A DNA stretch of 64,000 nucleotides from Pirellulales bacterium (lineage in GTDB: Bacteria; Planctomycetota; Planctomycetia; Pirellulales; Lacipirellulaceae), in NCBI GenBank assembly GCA_022448265.1, contig JAKVCC010000003.1, positions 124,001 to 188,000 on the forward strand, in the 5' to 3' direction. Each line of letters begins with the position of its first letter. Positions within the stretch are counted from its first letter, which is position 1. This document shows positions 15,584 through 24,034 of the stretch, one piece after another. The translations under genes and the position numbers were made by a program. Under the pieces are notes generated by a model. It worked only from the letters and a program-made list of their open reading frames with translations, did no database searches and was not told the origin of the DNA.

Positions 15584-17248
15584 ATGCACACAGAATACCG
15601 CAATCCAGTGATTCGTTGGCTCGGGGAGCGACAATGCCATCAGGCCTCCAGTGAGGCGCTGCTCAAGCAACTGGAGGCGACCGAGTCGGTAATCGCTGGT
15701 TTGGAGCCGAACAAGAGTTACGCGGCCGCGAAAATAGTATCGGAAATTGTGGGTGAGTCGTTGCCGGAAGCCGGCAATCGAAAAATTCCCGCTGCCGATT
15801 TGCAACACGATCTACGTTTGCTTATCGAAGACCTGTCAGACATTGCCAGTCTTAGCGCCGATGCGGTTGGCGAGCAGGTGTTTACCGTTGAGCAATTGGC
15901 CCGGCAGTTCAACGTTTCGACTAAGACAATCTCGCGCTGGCGGGCAATAGGGCTCGTGAGCCGTCGCCTCGTTTTTGACGGTCGTAAACGGGTAGGTTTT
16001 TTGCGGAGCAGTGTCGACCGCTTTGTGAAGAACAATTCCGATCGCGTCCAGCGTGGGTCGCGTTTCAGCCAGTTGACTGAACAGCAGCGGCAGGACTATG
16101 TGGATCGGGCCAGACAAATGGCACATGCAGGGGGTGGCCAGGCCGAGATCGCGCGGCAATTGGCTGAGCGTACAGGCCGTAGTGTCGAAACGATCCGCAC
16201 CGCCCTTCGTTTGCACGATCTGGAAAACCCCGACAAGGCAGTCTTTCCAGCCGGCGGCGGGCCGCTGACCGACCTGCAAAAAACCAACATCTTCCGTGCC
16301 TACTGCCGTGGGACCTCGGTCGAGAAGCTGTGCGGTGACTACAATCGAACCAAAACCACCGTCTACCGTGTGATCAATGAGATGCGCGCTGAGCGGATTG
16401 CCGATCTGCCTCTCGACTACATGGAAAACCCTCGATTTTCGCGTAAAGGAGCAGAAAAAACCTGCCTGGGCCCCTTGCCCAGGAGTGGTTCGGTGCCCCG
16501 GAAGCCAAAGCGTCCGACTGGGCTACCGCCCTATCTGGCCAGCCTGTACGAAATCCGACTACTGACCAAGGAGCAGGAGCAGCACCTGTTCCGCGCGTAC
16601 AATTTCCTTAAATTCCAGGCTGCGCGGCTGCGTGAACAGCTCGACTTGGAGAATCCCAAGTCGTCGCTGATGGACGAGATCGAGCGGCTCTACGCACAAA
16701 TCGTAGATACCAAGAACAAGATTGCCCGCTGCAATTTGAGGCTGGTCGTATCCATCGCCAAACGGCACGTGTCGCCCGACCAAAACTTTTTCGAGTTGGT
16801 CAGCGACGGCAATCTCTCGCTACTCCGTGCGATCGAAAAGTTTGACTTTGCCCTTGGGAACAAGTTTAGCACGTACGCAAGCTGGGCAATTATGAAGAAT
16901 TATGCGCGCACCATACCCGGGGAATACCGGTTGCGGGATCGTTTTCGCACGAGTCACGACGAGGTTTTCGATCTTACCCAGGAACATCGCGGGAACCCAG
17001 TGGTGGAGGAGGCGCGGCAGCAGGACCGCGTCGCCAAGATCCAGCGAGTCTTGCAGCAGCTGGACGACCGCGAGCGGCAAATCATCGTGGGGCGGTTTGG
17101 CCTGGATCATTCGCGAGAGCCGCGGACCTTGAAAGAGGTTGGGGCGGAGCTGGGTGTGACTAAGGAGCGCATCCGGCAGATTGAAGCCCGTGCCCTCCAT
17201 AAGCTCCGCGTAGCAGCCCAAGAGCAGCAGATTGCCCTGGATCTCTAG
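15584..17248 (+). CDS. sigma-70 family factor with long HTH-rich N-terminal region
   Basis: A 554-residue RNA polymerase sigma factor. Region 2 spans about 375-445 (ARCNLRLVVSIAKRH, DGNLSLLRAIEKFDFALGNK, FSTYASWAIMKNYAR). Region 4 spans about 485-545 (LDDRERQIIVGRFGL, LKEVGAELGVTKERIRQIE). Only about 40 residues lie between them, so region 3 seems reduced or absent. The first 320 residues are unlike standard sigma factors. They hold a MerR/excisionase-like helix-turn-helix (about 99-148, FTVEQLARQFNVSTKTISRW), a second HTH-like segment (about 185-211) and a third (about 243-271). ATG 15584 follows GAAGGGGTGG; a GTG at 15557 is less likely. Target promoters are unknown. It is followed by the tRNA-tuf promoter. 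Confidence 0.9.
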   Translation: MHTEYRNPVIRWLGERQCHQASSEALLKQLEATESVIAGLEPNKSYAAAKIVSEIVGESLPEAGNRKIPAADLQHDLRLLIEDLSDIASLSADAVGEQVFTVEQLARQFNVSTKTISRWRAIGLVSRRLVFDGRKRVGFLRSSVDRFVKNNSDRVQRGSRFSQLTEQQRQDYVDRARQMAHAGGGQAEIARQLAERTGRSVETIRTALRLHDLENPDKAVFPAGGGPLTDLQKTNIFRAYCRGTSVEKLCGDYNRTKTTVYRVINEMRAERIADLPLDYMENPRFSRKGAEKTCLGPLPRSGSVPRKPKRPTGLPPYLASLYEIRLLTKEQEQHLFRAYNFLKFQAARLREQLDLENPKSSLMDEIERLYAQIVDTKNKIARCNLRLVVSIAKRHVSPDQNFFELVSDGNLSLLRAIEKFDFALGNKFSTYASWAIMKNYARTIPGEYRLRDRFRTSHDEVFDLTQEHRGNPVVEEARQQDRVAKIQRVLQQLDDRERQIIVGRFGLDHSREPRTLKEVGAELGVTKERIRQIEARALHKLRVAAQEQQIALDL

Positions 17249-17423
17249 CGCGCTGCCACCGCTGCCGGCGACAGAAAGCCCCCACACCCCCTATGCTGGC
17301 CAAGGCCACGCAATCCGCCCCCTGGTGGCCCTCGCCCGCGACGAAAACCGGGCCGCCTGGGGCGCCCGTGACCGGGCAGTCCGCTGGGGCCTTTTTTGGC
17401 CCGAAATTCGCAGGCTTTCCGCC

Positions 17424-17451
17424 TTGTCACTCTTCAGGACATAGCTATATT
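17424..17451 (+). promoter_or_regulatory. promoter of the tRNA-tuf cluster
   Basis: TTGTCA (17424-17429), 16-bp spacer, TATATT (17446-17451). Start of transcription near 17458 would be about 24 bases before the first tRNA. Good match to the sigma-70 consensus and correct position. Confidence 0.65.
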
Positions 17452-17481
17452 AGTTGATTCGCACGAGTTTACCCTGCCCAG

Positions 17482-17554
17482 GCTAGCGTAGCTCAATTGG
17501 CAGAGCAGCTGATTTGTAATCAGCAGGTTGTGGGTTCAATTCCCTCCGCTAGCT
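17482..17554 (+). tRNA. tRNA-Thr (anticodon TGT)
   Basis: Cloverleaf of 73 bases. Acceptor GCTAGCG pairs with CGCTAGC; the anticodon stem GCTGA/TCAGC holds loop TTTGTAA with anticodon TGT, reading ACA. The T-loop is TTCAATT, with one T-T mismatch in the T-stem. The 3' CCA is not encoded. Confidence 0.93.
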
Positions 17555-17698
17555 CTCGCCAGGGGCCGTCTAGCTGGGTTCGTGAGTCTGGGGCAACTCG
17601 TCGAGGCAAGTACGAACAGGCGGTATGCAGGTCGGTTTGATCGACACATTTACGAGTCAACTGACGTAATCCGATTGACGCAATCTGGTTGTGCTGAC

Positions 17699-17780
17699 GG
17701 GGGGTTACCGAAGCGGTCAAACGGGGCAGACTGTAAATCTGCTGGCTCTGCCTTCGCAGGTTCGAATCCTGCACCCCCCA
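17699..17780 (+). tRNA. tRNA-Tyr (anticodon GTA)
   Basis: 82 bases with the long variable arm expected for bacterial tRNA-Tyr. Acceptor GGGGGGT pairs with ACCCCCC; the anticodon stem GCAGA/TCTGC holds loop CTGTAAA with anticodon GTA. T-arm GCAGG-TTCGAAT-CCTGC. CCA is not encoded. Confidence 0.95.
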
Positions 17781-17807
17781 TTAATTGAATTGCGGTTTTG
17801 GGATTTT

Positions 17808-17850
17808 GGATTGCGGATTGGAGTAAAGGACGATGGCCAATCCGCAATCC
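17808..17850. repeat. 14-bp inverted repeat in tRNA spacer
   Basis: GGATTGCGGATTGG and CCAATCCGCAATCC are perfect inverted copies around a 15-base loop, between tRNA-Tyr and tRNA-Gly. Degenerate ACAATCC words follow. In the co-transcript this would be a strong hairpin, possibly a processing signal. Confidence 0.7.
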
Positions 17851-17876
17851 ACAATCCACAATCCGAAATTCAGCAG

Positions 17877-17947
17877 GCGGGTGTAGCTCAATGGTAGAGC
17901 AACAGCCTTCCAAGCTGATGACGAGGGTTCGATTCCCTTCACCCGCT
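17877..17947 (+). tRNA. tRNA-Gly (anticodon TCC)
   Basis: 71 bases. Acceptor GCGGGTG pairs with CACCCGC; the anticodon stem CAGC/GCTG region holds CTTCCAA with anticodon TCC, reading GGA. T-loop TTCGATT. CCA is not encoded. Confidence 0.94.
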
Positions 17948-17986
17948 TTAAGAGGCGAATCGCTGTTGGCTACTGGTTGCTTGTTG

Positions 17987-18067
17987 GCGATTGGTAGCTG
18001 CAGGTTGGCGGTTGGTGGCGGAGGTATTGAAGAAAAGATTTTTTGTCGACAGCCGGTGGCCAATCGC
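17987..18067. repeat. inverted repeat in second tRNA spacer
   Basis: GCGATTGG (17987-17994) and CCAATCGC (18060-18067) bracket the spacer between tRNA-Gly and tRNA-Thr. It is also filled with degenerate GGTTGGC words. The element parallels the one in the Tyr-Gly spacer. Confidence 0.5.
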
Positions 18068-18071
18068 ATCC

Positions 18072-18143
<72 letters not shown>

Positions 18144-18268
18144 CTCAGAATCCACTGGTCAATACATGATTCAGCTAATACATACGGCTAATACGCAACG
18201 CTCGGATAATTGACAATTCCATTTTTGTCACAGAAACACACGTCCCCAAGACAAGGTTAGGGAGAAAA

Positions 18269-19468
18269 ATGGCTAAGGATACATTTGAACGCTCAAAGCC
18301 GCACGTCAACGTGGGCACAATCGGCCACATCGATCACGGTAAAACCACAACCACCGGAGCGATTCTGGCGGTCCAGTCAACCAAGGGGCTGGCTCAGGCT
18401 AAGTCCTATGCCGACATCGCTAAGGGCGGTACGGTTCGTGACGAAACCAAGACCGTCACAATTGCCGTCGCGCACGTCGAATACGAAAGCGAGAAGCGGC
18501 ACTATGCTCACATCGACTGCCCGGGTCACGCCGACTTCATCAAAAATATGATTACTGGGGCCGCACAGATGGACGGCGCCATTCTGGTGGTGTCGGCTGC
18601 AGACGGCCCCATGCCTCAGACGCGTGAACATATCTTGCTTGCTCGGCAAGTGGGTGTTCCCCGGATCGTGGTATTCATGAACAAGTGCGACCTCGTCGAC
18701 GACGAAGAGCTGCTCGAGCTGGTCGAGTTGGAAATCCGCGAGTTGCTTTCGCTATACGGTTTTCCCGGCGATGAGGTGCCGCTGGTGCGAGGCAACGCCA
18801 AGGCGGCGATCGAAACTCCCGAGGACGAAGCGTCGGCGAAGTGCATCGGCGAGTTGATGGAGGCTATAGATGCTTACATTCCCGAGCCGGTTCGCGAAAA
18901 TGACAAGCCATTCTTGATGGCCGTTGAAGACGTCTTCTCGATCGAAGGCCGTGGAACTGTTGCGACCGGACGTATCGAGCGTGGCGTAGTGAAAGTCGGT
19001 GAAGAGGTTGAGATCATCGGTCTGACCGATGCACCTACAAAGACGACATGCACTGGTGTGGAAGCCTTCAACAAGACCATGGACGAGGGTTTTGCCGGCG
19101 ACAATGTTGGTTGTCTGTTGCGAGGTGTTAAGCGCGAAGATATCCAGCGAGGTCAAGTGCTTGCGAAGCCTGGGAGCATCACCCCGCACACCAAGTTTGA
19201 GGCTGAAGTTTATGTTTTGAGTAAGGAAGAGGGCGGGCGGCACACGCCATTTTTCAGTGGCTATCGTCCGCAGTTCTACTTCCGAACCACCGATGTGACT
19301 GGCACGGCCAACTTGGTCGGCGATGCGGAAATGTGTATGCCCGGTGACAACGCGCGTTTGTCCGTCGAGTTGATGAAGCCCATTGCCATGGATGACGGAG
19401 TGCGATTCGCGATTCGCGAGGGCGGAAAAACGGTTGGCTCGGGAGTTGTGACTAAAATTGTTGAGTAG
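18269..19468 (+). CDS. tuf: elongation factor Tu
   Basis: The GTPase that carries aminoacyl-tRNA to the ribosome. The 399 residues contain all G motifs: GHIDHGKTT (G1), DCPGHADF (G3) and NKCD (G4); [16 protein letters not shown] and the effector-region [17 protein letters not shown] are also present. Domains II and III follow ([20 protein letters not shown], then [21 protein letters not shown]). Length is normal. ATG 18269 is preceded by TAGGGAGAAAA, a good ribosome-binding site. It lies 125 bp after tRNA-Thr with no promoter that I can see, so it is probably co-transcribed with the tRNAs. Confidence 0.98.
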   Translation: MAKDTFERSKPHVNVGTIGHIDHGKTTTTGAILAVQSTKGLAQAKSYADIAKGGTVRDETKTVTIAVAHVEYESEKRHYAHIDCPGHADFIKNMITGAAQMDGAILVVSAADGPMPQTREHILLARQVGVPRIVVFMNKCDLVDDEELLELVELEIRELLSLYGFPGDEVPLVRGNAKAAIETPEDEASAKCIGELMEAIDAYIPEPVRENDKPFLMAVEDVFSIEGRGTVATGRIERGVVKVGEEVEIIGLTDAPTKTTCTGVEAFNKTMDEGFAGDNVGCLLRGVKREDIQRGQVLAKPGSITPHTKFEAEVYVLSKEEGGRHTPFFSGYRPQFYFRTTDVTGTANLVGDAEMCMPGDNARLSVELMKPIAMDDGVRFAIREGGKTVGSGVVTKIVE

Positions 19469-19655
19469 AAACCCGATTCAATCCACCCCCGGAGATTGGC
19501 GGCAAGATTCCTAGAGTCGGGCTCCGAATCAGGTTTTGAAACCGGGGGGCCGGTTAGTAGTAAATAGTCGGATGGCGAACTAGGCCCAGGTTGCTGGGGC
19601 AAAGAGTCGGATGACGAAAGCCAACTTTTGTCGTTCGGGAGTTCGTCATTCCCTT

Positions 19656-19731
19656 AGGGGCGTAGCTCAATTGGCAGAGCACTGGTCTCCAAAACCAGGG
19701 GTTGTGAGTTCGAGTCCCACCGCCCCTGCCA
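19656..19731 (+). tRNA. tRNA-Trp (anticodon CCA), 3' CCA encoded
   Basis: Acceptor AGGGGCG pairs with CGCCCCT; the anticodon stem CTGGT/ACCAG holds loop CTCCAAA with anticodon CCA. T-loop TTCGAGT. Unlike the four upstream tRNAs, the discriminator G19728 is followed by an encoded CCA. It sits between tuf and secE, a common place for trpT in bacteria. Confidence 0.95.
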
Positions 19732-19885
19732 TATAAAGTAATGTCGATTAGTTCCCGAAATGACGTCGGGCTAAATGTTTTGTGTTTCGTGGCGCAGGCG
19801 TTGAAATCGCCCCACTGTCACACGCGTTGTGCGGTGAGACGGTTGTTGGGGCTGGCGATAGGATTCGGCGTGAAAGGCGATCACG

Positions 19886-20281
19886 GTGGCTGAGTTAATT
19901 GCAGGAATGTTTAACGGTTCGAGTTACAAGCGAACTCAAGGCAAGGTTGCCCGGCAGCTAACCCTTGCCGCCATGGCAGTTGCCGTGGCGGTCGGGGCCT
20001 GGAAGCTTAGTAGCACGAGCGGCGACGGGGGTGTCTGGCAATACGTGATTCCGCTACTCGTCTTAACGTTTGGCTGGTGGGCCAGTTGGCGCGTAGTAAA
20101 TATTCCACGCTTTGCCGATTTTTTGATTTCGGTAGAGGCTGAAATGAATAAGGTTTCCTGGCCCGGCCGGACGGAGTTGTGGCGGGCATCCACTGTGGTG
20201 ATCATCGTGATTTTCTTTCTGGCGGGGCTGCTGCTCATATACGACTTGATATTAAAGTCTTTTTTTAGTTGGGTGTTTTAG
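19886..20281 (+). CDS. secE: preprotein translocase subunit SecE
   Basis: A small membrane subunit that clamps SecY in the Sec translocon. The 131 residues hold three hydrophobic segments: about 25-43, 52-70 and 103-128. The last is preceded by the conserved cytoplasmic helix EMNKVSWPGRTELWRAS, which identifies SecE. The start is GTG 19886 with AAAGG upstream. The position before nusG is the usual one. Its partner secY lies at 48022 in the same window. Confidence 0.93.
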   Translation: MAELIAGMFNGSSYKRTQGKVARQLTLAAMAVAVAVGAWKLSSTSGDGGVWQYVIPLLVLTFGWWASWRVVNIPRFADFLISVEAEMNKVSWPGRTELWRASTVVIIVIFFLAGLLLIYDLILKSFFSWVF

Positions 20282-20381
20282 GTTCGAGGGGGCCCGGATC
20301 TAAGGATTGTTTTGACACGGATGGGTTTTCACTTGGTGCGGCTACATGCGACAAGCCAGCGCGTAGATTAAGGACGCTCCC

Positions 20382-21227
20382 GTGAGCGATGAGCCAAACA
20401 AATTGGCAAATGAATTGACTGCACAACCGGAAAGTCCCGCAGCCGCCCAGGAGCTGCCCGCTTCGGGCTCGGAGCCTGGGGCTGATTTGGAAGCTGCTTT
20501 TGGCGCGGCCCCGGCGGCGAGCGAAGAAGGTGTAGATTTGGAAACCAAGCCGGACCTAACCGATGAGCGAAACGTGGAATCGGGTGTGGCTACAGGCGAC
20601 GGGCCAGGCGACGGGCCAGACGACGACAATGCCAGCGGTCCAGGCGCGCAGGGTGGAGATGCCAGCAAGTCCGCCGAGGAGCCGGACGACGAGATTAAAA
20701 TGGATTGGTACATCCTCAAGGTCCAAAGCAATCGCGAGAAATCGATCACTGCCGCCTTGAAGAGAAAGATTGCGATCGAGGGGCTCGATGAATTCTTTGG
20801 CGACGTCGTCGTGCCTATGGAGAAGGTCACGGAGTTCAAAGGCGGCAAGAAGAAAATCGTTGAGCGGAAGTTGTATCCGGGTTACATCGTGGTTCACATG
20901 CACATTAACGACGACACGTGGTTTGCCGTACGAGAGACGTCGGGCATTGGGGATTTTACCGGTTCTGGCGGTAAGCCGACTCCGATGCTGCCCCACGAAG
21001 TCGCGCGCATTATCCATACGGAAGAAGAAGTCGAGGAAGAAGCTCCCAAGCTCAATATTAGCTTCATGCTGGGAGATCGGGTGAAAGTCAAGGAGGGAAC
21101 TTTTGAAAGCTTCGAAGGCGAAGTCAGTAGCATCGACCAGCAAAGTGGTCGAGTCACCGTGATGATCAATATTTTTGGCCGCAGCACGCCAGTCGAACTT
21201 GAGTACTGGCAAGCAGAACAGCTATAG
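20382..21227 (+). CDS. nusG: transcription factor NusG with acidic N-terminal extension
   Basis: NusG binds RNA polymerase, speeds elongation, and links it to Rho or the ribosome. The NGN domain begins at about residue 107 ([14 protein letters not shown], then [11 protein letters not shown]). The KOW domain closes the protein ([23 protein letters not shown]). The first 105 residues are low-complexity and rich in Glu, Asp, Ala, Pro and Gly, with no known domain. The total of 281 is about 100 more than usual. The GTG at 20382 has AAGGAC upstream; an in-frame ATG at 20700 would give a standard NusG but lacks a well-placed ribosome-binding site. Confidence 0.93.
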   Translation: MSDEPNKLANELTAQPESPAAAQELPASGSEPGADLEAAFGAAPAASEEGVDLETKPDLTDERNVESGVATGDGPGDGPDDDNASGPGAQGGDASKSAEEPDDEIKMDWYILKVQSNREKSITAALKRKIAIEGLDEFFGDVVVPMEKVTEFKGGKKKIVERKLYPGYIVVHMHINDDTWFAVRETSGIGDFTGSGGKPTPMLPHEVARIIHTEEEVEEEAPKLNISFMLGDRVKVKEGTFESFEGEVSSIDQQSGRVTVMINIFGRSTPVELEYWQAEQL

Positions 21228-21238
21228 CGAAATTAAAC

Positions 21239-21664
21239 ATGGCAAAACAGCTCACTGGATCCGCTAAGTTTCAGATTCCTGGTGGCCAGGCGACACCCGC
21301 CCCCCCGGTCGGAACGGCACTCGGAAAATTCGGTGTCAACTTGGGGCAGTTTGTACAGGCGTTTAACGACAAAACTAAAGATGCGGCCGGCATGATGATC
21401 CCGGTTGTTGTGAACGTGTACAACGACCGATCGTTTGATTTTATTACTAAGAGCCCGCCCGCGGCAGTACTCCTGAAGAAGTCAGCAGGTATTGCTAAGG
21501 GGTCGGGAGTACCGAATAAGACCAAGGTGGGCAAGGTGACTCGAGCCCAGCTTGAAGACATAGCCAACACCAAGATGAACGACTTGAATGCCCGTGATAT
21601 GGAGCACGCGGTGCGCATGATTGCTGGCACCGCGCGCAGCATGGGCCTTGAAGTCGAGGGTTGA
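21239..21664 (+). CDS. rplK: 50S ribosomal protein L11
   Basis: Binds 23S rRNA at the GTPase-associated centre. 141 residues, the normal length. The N-terminal domain has the proline-rich linker sequence [20 protein letters not shown]; the C-terminal rRNA-binding part has [22 protein letters not shown]. It begins 11 bp after nusG, so the two are one transcription unit. Confidence 0.97.
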   Translation: MAKQLTGSAKFQIPGGQATPAPPVGTALGKFGVNLGQFVQAFNDKTKDAAGMMIPVVVNVYNDRSFDFITKSPPAAVLLKKSAGIAKGSGVPNKTKVGKVTRAQLEDIANTKMNDLNARDMEHAVRMIAGTARSMGLEVEG

Positions 21665-21902
21665 AGGTTGACCGAGTGGTATCGCCGACCCTTCGGGATG
21701 CCGCCTTGAGTCCTGGCACATGCGACGCACCAACTTGGGGCTCAACTTGATCTCAATGGATGCAGCCCGAGGACGTGAACGACAAGTTGTTCCCAGTTGA
21801 AATGCCAGAAATCAAATTGGATCAGAATAGCTTTAATTTAATTTTATTATAAGCACCTTGGCGTAGACCACGCCGTGGATTGTGAGAATTGCGAAGACGC
21901 CC

Positions 21903-22580
21903 ATGCCCAAACTTGCCAAACGAATTAAGAAGTCGTTGGAAACGCGACCTGCATCGCCGCTACCCTTGGCTGAGGCAGTCGATGTTTTGAAGCAATTTGA
22001 AGCTGTGAAGTTTGATCAGTCCGTTGATATTGCCATGCGGCTTGGCGTTGACCACACACAGGCCGATCAAATTGTCCGCGGTTCTATTGTGTTGCCGCAT
22101 GGCATTGGTAAAGAGCAGCGCGTGGCTGTTTTTGCCAAGGGCCCGATGGCGGATGCCGCCAAAGAAGCCGGAGCCGACTTCGTTGGCGACGACGATCTGG
22201 CCAAAAAGATCCTCGGTGGGTGGACGGACTTCGACGTATGTATCGCGGCCCCCGACATGATGAAGGTCGTTGGGCCTTTGGGGCGGGTGCTTGGGCCGCG
22301 TGGTCTGATGCCCTCACCTCGAGCTGGCACCGTTACGCCGGAAGTCGTAAAAACCATTGGTGAGTACAAGGCCGGGAAGGTTGAGTTCCGCAACGACAAA
22401 GGCGGCAACATCCATGCCACTGTAGGAAAGCTGAGCTTTAAGGCGCCCCAGCTTGTTGAGAACATCCAAACGTTTATTGACCTTGTCGTCGGCATGAAGC
22501 CGGCCGCCGTTAAAGGGACTTACCTCAAGTCTTCCCACATCAGTGCAGCCATGAGTCCCAGCATAAAACTTGCCATGTAA
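21903..22580 (+). CDS. rplA: 50S ribosomal protein L1
   Basis: Forms the L1 stalk that moves E-site tRNA, and in many bacteria represses its own operon. 225 residues from ATG 21903, normal length. Diagnostic motifs are [41 protein letters not shown] and [19 protein letters not shown]. An in-frame GTG at 21882 would add seven residues not seen in the family. The 238-bp gap after rplK is longer than usual and AT-rich near 21830-21850, but no convincing promoter could be placed. Confidence 0.96.
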   Translation: MPKLAKRIKKSLETRPASPLPLAEAVDVLKQFEAVKFDQSVDIAMRLGVDHTQADQIVRGSIVLPHGIGKEQRVAVFAKGPMADAAKEAGADFVGDDDLAKKILGGWTDFDVCIAAPDMMKVVGPLGRVLGPRGLMPSPRAGTVTPEVVKTIGEYKAGKVEFRNDKGGNIHATVGKLSFKAPQLVENIQTFIDLVVGMKPAAVKGTYLKSSHISAAMSPSIKLAM

Positions 22581-22648
22581 CATTATGGCAAGGCGGCCGG
22601 CCGAAAGCAGCTGCGAACGAGTTACGAAACGGTGTCCATTCCTGATAT

Positions 22649-22680
22649 TTTGCCCCTGAATACTGTCCCAGTATTGCAAA
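22649..22680 (+). promoter_or_regulatory. rplJ leader hairpin, candidate L10 autoregulatory site
   Basis: TTTGC, a 5-base one-sided bulge, AATACT, loop GTCCC, AGTATT, GCAAA: an 11-bp stem with an asymmetric bulge, 40 bases before rplJ. In other bacteria the L10-L12 complex binds a bulged, kinked stem in this leader. The match in position and form is seen; the binding is inferred. Confidence 0.45.
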
Positions 22681-22719
22681 CACCATTCTGCCAGAAAAGT
22701 TTTTAATATAGCGAGTGCC

Positions 22720-23235
22720 ATGAGCAAGTACCTCAAGAATCTGATGACCGAGGAACTCAAGAATCGACTTGCCGATGTTGAAGGCGCCCTCGTTGTCAAC
22801 GTGATTGGCATGGAAGCCAATGCCACGGTAGGGCTCAGGAAGGAACTTCGAGAAAAGAACATTCAATTGATCGTCGTCAAAAATAGCCTGGCGCGGCGCG
22901 CTACCGAGGGAACGGCCTTGGCGCCTGCCTTCGAGGGATCGCAGGGAACGCAAGCTGTTGTTTGGGGCGGCGAGGACGTGGTGTCGCTAGCCAAGGAAGT
23001 TATGCGGCTGGCAAAGGATAGTCAGTACGAGCCCTTTGGTGCCAGGGGCGGTGTGATGGATGGCGCAAAATTGTCGGCACAAGAAGTGGAGGCGGTCAGC
23101 AAATGGCCTAGCCGCCAGGAGCAATTGAGCTTGTTGGTCGGACAGATCTTGGGTCCAGGAGCCACGTTGTCTGCTCAGTTGCTTGGCCCTGGCGGGTTGC
23201 TGACCAGCCAGGTTGAAAAGAAGGCCAAAGAGTAA
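22720..23235 (+). CDS. rplJ: 50S ribosomal protein L10
   Basis: Base of the L7/L12 stalk. 171 residues, normal length. The N-terminal rRNA-binding domain shows ALVVNVIGMEANATVGLRKELREKNIQLIVVKNSLARRA. The C-terminal helix that carries L12 dimers (LLGPGGLLTSQVEKKAKE region) is present. It is followed by rplL after 108 bp. Confidence 0.95.
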   Translation: MSKYLKNLMTEELKNRLADVEGALVVNVIGMEANATVGLRKELREKNIQLIVVKNSLARRATEGTALAPAFEGSQGTQAVVWGGEDVVSLAKEVMRLAKDSQYEPFGARGGVMDGAKLSAQEVEAVSKWPSRQEQLSLLVGQILGPGATLSAQLLGPGGLLTSQVEKKAKE

Positions 23236-23343
23236 ATCTTAAGTCAGAATCCGTCCAATATTTTTTGAAATAAACCTGTTGCCATCGGCGGTGCATTGGG
23301 GTCCGCCTGTGGTCAAGTTCAGCGAGAAAGGGAGCAACAGATT

Positions 23344-23751
23344 ATGAGTGATGCAGCAGTCGCGGAATTTTCCGCCAGCACGAAAGAGTTGGGTGACAAA
23401 ATCGTCACCCTGACGCTCAAGGAAGCTAAGGAGCTAAGCGATTATCTTAAAGACGAGCATGGTATTGAGCCGGCTGCCGGCGGCGGAGCGGTCGTCATGG
23501 CTCCTTCGGGTGACGGTGGCGGGGCTGCGGCCGAGGAGCAGACGGAGTTCAACGTGGTGCTTGAATCCTTTGGTGGTAATAAGATTGCCGTGATCAAGGT
23601 TGTGCGCAGTGCAACAGGCTTGGCGCTCAAAGAGGCCAAGAATCTGGTCGAGGGCGCACCCGGCAATGTCAAGGAAGCTATTTCCAAGGAAGACGCCGAT
23701 AAGCTTAAAGCCGAGCTTGAAGAGGCCGGAGCAACCGTCACGGTCAAGTAG
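23344..23751 (+). CDS. rplL: 50S ribosomal protein L7/L12
   Basis: Multi-copy acidic stalk protein that recruits translational GTPases. 135 residues from ATG 23344, which has GAGAAAGGGAG upstream; the longer frame from 23296 adds residues not seen in the family. The order is N-terminal dimerisation helices ([12 protein letters not shown]), a flexible Gly/Ala-rich hinge ([13 protein letters not shown]), then the C-terminal domain ([27 protein letters not shown]). Confidence 0.97.
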   Translation: MSDAAVAEFSASTKELGDKIVTLTLKEAKELSDYLKDEHGIEPAAGGGAVVMAPSGDGGGAAAEEQTEFNVVLESFGGNKIAVIKVVRSATGLALKEAKNLVEGAPGNVKEAISKEDADKLKAELEEAGATVTVK

Positions 23752-23854
23752 TTAAACCCGTTAGGCAGTTTTCGCCGGTATTTTCCGCCCTGGCAGAAAA
23801 TTCCTTGCGGATAACTGGCTTAGCGTGTATTCGATTCCGGCGGCCAATATGTTG

Positions 23855-23890
23855 GGGTGTGGGAGTAAATTCTAGGTTTTCGCCACACCC
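23855..23890 (+). promoter_or_regulatory. hairpin in the rplL-rpoB spacer
   Basis: GGGTGTGG (23855-23862) pairs perfectly with CCACACCC (23883-23890) across a 20-base loop, in the 283-bp spacer before rpoB. In enterobacteria this spacer holds an attenuator and RNase III site, so a similar balancing role is plausible. There is no U-tract, so it is not a classical terminator. Confidence 0.4.
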
Positions 23891-24034
23891 AGATTAAACG
23901 TGGGAAGTCCAGTTTCCTTGCATTTTCATTGATTTACGGTCGACGTTTCGTCCTTCGCTCCCGGTCGTTCCGCAGGATCGGCGAGAGCGTGAAACGTTAG
24001 CCTCCTACCTCGTGAGATCGGAGCAGCACGCCCT

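Noticed and set aside
18210-18232. TTGACA at 18210 as a separate tuf promoter
   Set aside because: No acceptable -10 hexamer is found 15-19 bp downstream.
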